Positions 12,017 to 14,297 of a DNA stretch of 14,297 bases are shown here, in pieces. Every line of letters starts with the position of its first letter. The first letter of the stretch is position 1. Position numbers and translations under genes: made by a program. Source of the stretch: Blastocatellia bacterium (GTDB lineage Bacteria; Acidobacteriota; Blastocatellia; Chloracidobacteriales; JADJPF01). The notes beneath the pieces are model-generated. The model had not been told where the DNA came from. It saw only the letters and a program-made list of their open reading frames with translations, and did no database searches. The stretch is from contig JAEUQL010000037.1 in assembly GCA_016789295.1 (NCBI GenBank), positions 1 to 14,297 of the forward strand, read 5' to 3'.

Positions 12017-14297
12017 ATGCTTAGAGTTTTAGCAGTAGCTTTAATACTACTTTCTTTTACTAGCCAAGCTGTCTTTGCAAAAGATTCTGCAGAGAAGATT
12101 AGATTTATTGAGCAGCGTGAAAATATTGTAGAGTATCACCTCAGCAACGGTATGCGACTATTGTTATTACAAGATAGAACTACTCCTGTTGTGACAACTT
12201 TAATCGTCTATCACGTAGGCTCTAGAAATGAAGCTGTTGGTTATACTGGAGCAACACATCTCCTAGAACATATGCTTTTTAAGGGTACTCCTACTTTTAA
12301 CAAAGAGAAAGGTACTCAAATAGCTGCAGTTTTGGAAAGTATTGGTGCATATTACAATGCAAGCACTTCGTTAGATCGCACAAACTATTTTCAGACTATG
12401 CCTTCAGATAAGCTAGAAGTTGCACTCCAGATAGAAGCAGACAGAATGCGTAACTCTTTTATCAGAGATAGTGACCGGCAATCTGAGATGACCGTTGTAA
12501 GAAATGAGCTAGAAGGTGGTGAGAATGACCCCGAATCTGTTCTAAACACACATACTTATGCTACTTCTTACCGAGAACACCCTTACCACCACCCTACAAT
12601 AGGTTGGCGTTCGGACGTTGAAGGAGTCTCTACAGAACGATTGAAGGCTTTTTATGACACTTTTTACTGGCCAAACAATGCAACTCTTGCTCTAATAGGA
12701 GACTTTGAGAAAGATGAAGCTTTAAGACTTGTTGAAAAGTATTTCTCTCCAATCCCTTCGTCTCCTTCTCCAATCCCTTCTGTCTACACTGTGGAACCAA
12801 AACAGCAAGGAGAACGCCGCTTCTTACTGCGCAGGTCTGGAGAACTGCAGATTATCCACCTTGCCTGGCACATAACAAACGGGCGCGATCCAGACATCTA
12901 TCCTTTAACTGTTCTTTCCACACTTCTTTCTCAAGGTGTTACAAGCCGATTACACCAACAGCTCGTCGAGAAACAACTTGCAGTGAGTGTGGAGACTGTT
13001 GCTGGAAGATTTCGTGATCCAGGACTATTTGAAGTAGTAGTTACGGTTCAAGCTGGAGTAAAAGCTGAAAAAGTCGAGAAGATAGTACGTCAAGAGATAG
13101 AGTTTCTGAAAGAGAACTATGTTACACAAGAAGAACTTAAGAGAGCCAAAACTCTGACTAATACCTATTTTGCTTATAATACTGATGGTTCTGCTGCTAT
13201 AGCAGAGCAACTGACCGAAGCTATTTCAAACGGGGATTGGCACTTATATACAGACTTTACTAAAGGTATCGATGCTGTTACTGACCAACAGATTCAAACT
13301 GTTGTAAAAAAATATTTGTATGACGATAACCTTACTGTTGGCTGTTTCGAGCCTATTAACGAAGATACCAAAACAGAAGAAGATGAGCCAACTCCAAAAT
13401 CTAATAAATTTCTAGAAAATGATGATTTTGAGAAGAAAGATAAAGCATTTCTGAAAAAAGTCACCGATCTTCCATCTTCTAAATATATCAACGGCGATAT
13501 AATAAAAAGTTTGGCAGCCTACAGATCAGAAACAAATCTATCTTTTGCTAAGAGAATAAATAGAGTAGAGCTTCCCAATGGTGCAGTACTACTCAATTTG
13601 CAGAGAAAAAGTTCTCCAACAGTAGCGTTTCGTGGAAGTCTGCTTGCCGGTACTTACTTAGACCCAAAAGATAAGCCAATGCTGTCTTATATTACTGCCG
13701 GAATGCTTCAGTCTGGGACTAAAAGAAATAGTAAATATGAGTTAGCAAGAGAGCTTGAAAACATAGGTGCATTTATAGACTTTAGCTCAGACACCTTTTA
13801 TGTAGAATTTGATGGACGTTGTCTTGGTAAAGATGTTGAAAAAGTAATAACGCTTCTTGCTGAACAATTGAGAGAGCCTGCTTTTTCACCTGAAGAGTTA
13901 GAAAAGCTCAAAACACAAGCTATTTCATATTTGAAACAGGAGAAAGAGGAGACTTTTTCACAAGCATATACCCACTTGACACAAAAAATATTTCCTCCAG
14001 ATAGCCCATTTTATACAAGATCTGTTGAAGAGAGAATTCAGAGCATTGAATCTATATCCATCAAAGATGTAGAACGCTTCTACAAAGAACACTACGGCCC
14101 AAACTCCCTAGTTCTCTCTGTGGTGGGTGACGTAGAACCTCAAAACCTGGAGAAAGTATTTAGAAGACTTTTTGAGAATTGGTCAGGAAAGAAAGCCAAG
14201 CCTCCAACAGCTAAACCATTCAATATAAAGACATATAAAGAGCCTCAAATTGTATCAATGAAAGATAAAGCAAACGCTGACATTCTTATAGGACAGG
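12017..14297 (+). CDS. Secreted M16 (pitrilysin-type) zinc peptidase, two-domain, truncated by window end
   Basis: The frame runs open for 760 codons to the right edge without a stop. A signal peptide (residues 1-21, LRVLAVALILLSFTSQAVFA) targets it to the envelope. The first M16 unit carries the inverted zinc motif H81-L-L-E84-H85 (GATHLLEHMLFKGTP), with a likely third ligand E164 in VVRNELEGG. An M16 C-terminal unit follows at about 200-440. A charged linker (about 445-510) leads to a second M16 unit (from about 515, INRVELPNGAVLL). There the zinc motif is replaced (YITAGMLQSG), so this half is presumably the inactive partner, as in other fused M16 enzymes and in processing-protease heterodimers. 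GGAG lies 6 bases before ATG 12017. A 21-base tandem duplication (12746-12780) adds a repeated SPIPSSP in a linker. Most of the expected length (about 900 residues) is inside the window. The likely role is clearance of peptides in the periplasm. Confidence 0.93.
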   Translation, partial: MLRVLAVALILLSFTSQAVFAKDSAEKIRFIEQRENIVEYHLSNGMRLLLLQDRTTPVVTTLIVYHVGSRNEAVGYTGATHLLEHMLFKGTPTFNKEKGTQIAAVLESIGAYYNASTSLDRTNYFQTMPSDKLEVALQIEADRMRNSFIRDSDRQSEMTVVRNELEGGENDPESVLNTHTYATSYREHPYHHPTIGWRSDVEGVSTERLKAFYDTFYWPNNATLALIGDFEKDEALRLVEKYFSPIPSSPSPIPSVYTVEPKQQGERRFLLRRSGELQIIHLAWHITNGRDPDIYPLTVLSTLLSQGVTSRLHQQLVEKQLAVSVETVAGRFRDPGLFEVVVTVQAGVKAEKVEKIVRQEIEFLKENYVTQEELKRAKTLTNTYFAYNTDGSAAIAEQLTEAISNGDWHLYTDFTKGIDAVTDQQIQTVVKKYLYDDNLTVGCFEPINEDTKTEEDEPTPKSNKFLENDDFEKKDKAFLKKVTDLPSSKYINGDIIKSLAAYRSETNLSFAKRINRVELPNGAVLLNLQRKSSPTVAFRGSLLAGTYLDPKDKPMLSYITAGMLQSGTKRNSKYELARELENIGAFIDFSSDTFYVEFDGRCLGKDVEKVITLLAEQLREPAFSPEELEKLKTQAISYLKQEKEETFSQAYTHLTQKIFPPDSPFYTRSVEERIQSIESISIKDVERFYKEHYGPNSLVLSVVGDVEPQNLEKVFRRLFENWSGKKAKPPTAKPFNIKTYKEPQIVSMKDKANADILIGQ

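Noticed and set aside
1..14297. CRISPR arrays, tRNA or rRNA genes, insertion sequences, attachment sites
   Set aside because: Looked for by eye on both strands; no regularly spaced direct repeats, cloverleaf-like segments, transposase motifs or terminal inverted repeats were found. The only extended repetition is the protein-coding pentapeptide region.

Overview
The window is bacterial chromosomal DNA of fairly low G+C (low 40s % by eye). It carries nine recognisable protein genes or gene parts plus a remnant of an Rhs-type gene. The envelope genes (secreted HtrA, M16 peptidase and peptidoglycan-binding protein), a TPR-receiver-PATAN regulator and a very long pentapeptide-repeat protein suggest a Gram-negative-type, non-proteobacterial lineage. 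Acidobacteriota (Blastocatellia-like) or the non-photosynthetic relatives of Cyanobacteria are my best guesses. This is inference from gene content; there is no rRNA or tRNA in the window to settle it.

Left edge (1-485): the last 54 codons of an unidentified gene end at 165, followed by a hairpin. Next is a short stretch whose reading frame still encodes a clear Rhs/YD-repeat motif before it stops at 485. This looks like the decayed edge of an Rhs polymorphic-toxin locus. The remnant runs head-on into the 3' end of the next gene.

Region 482-3491 (minus strand): a probable two-gene operon, a TPR-receiver-PATAN response regulator followed by a GlcD-like FAD-linked oxidase. A 454-bp divergent intergenic region (3492-3945) holds a good minus-strand promoter and a weaker plus-strand one. 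To its right, a 923-residue protein (3946-6717) has 86 uninterrupted pentapeptide repeats, a long acidic low-complexity linker and a charged helical C-terminal domain that I do not recognise.

Region 6738-8496: a perfect 15-bp hairpin, then an M48 metallopeptidase with two C-terminal zinc ribbons, directly abutted by pgpA (phosphatidylglycerophosphatase A). A hairpin separates pgpA from the convergent malate dehydrogenase gene.

Region 8511-14297: mdh (minus) and htrA (plus) diverge from a 326-bp region where two well-formed promoters share the nine bases GCAACTTGA over their -35 elements. Downstream of htrA are a small secreted peptidoglycan-binding protein and a two-domain M16 (pitrilysin-type) secreted peptidase, which runs off the right end. 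HtrA, the peptidoglycan-binding protein and the M16 enzyme make a loose envelope-maintenance cluster, with hairpins separating the genes.

Several starts were moved from the longest reading frame to an internal codon because the upstream part overlaps a promoter or hairpin or lacks a ribosome binding site: the M48 gene at 6814, mdh at 9443, htrA at 9770 and the peptidoglycan-binding gene at 11478.
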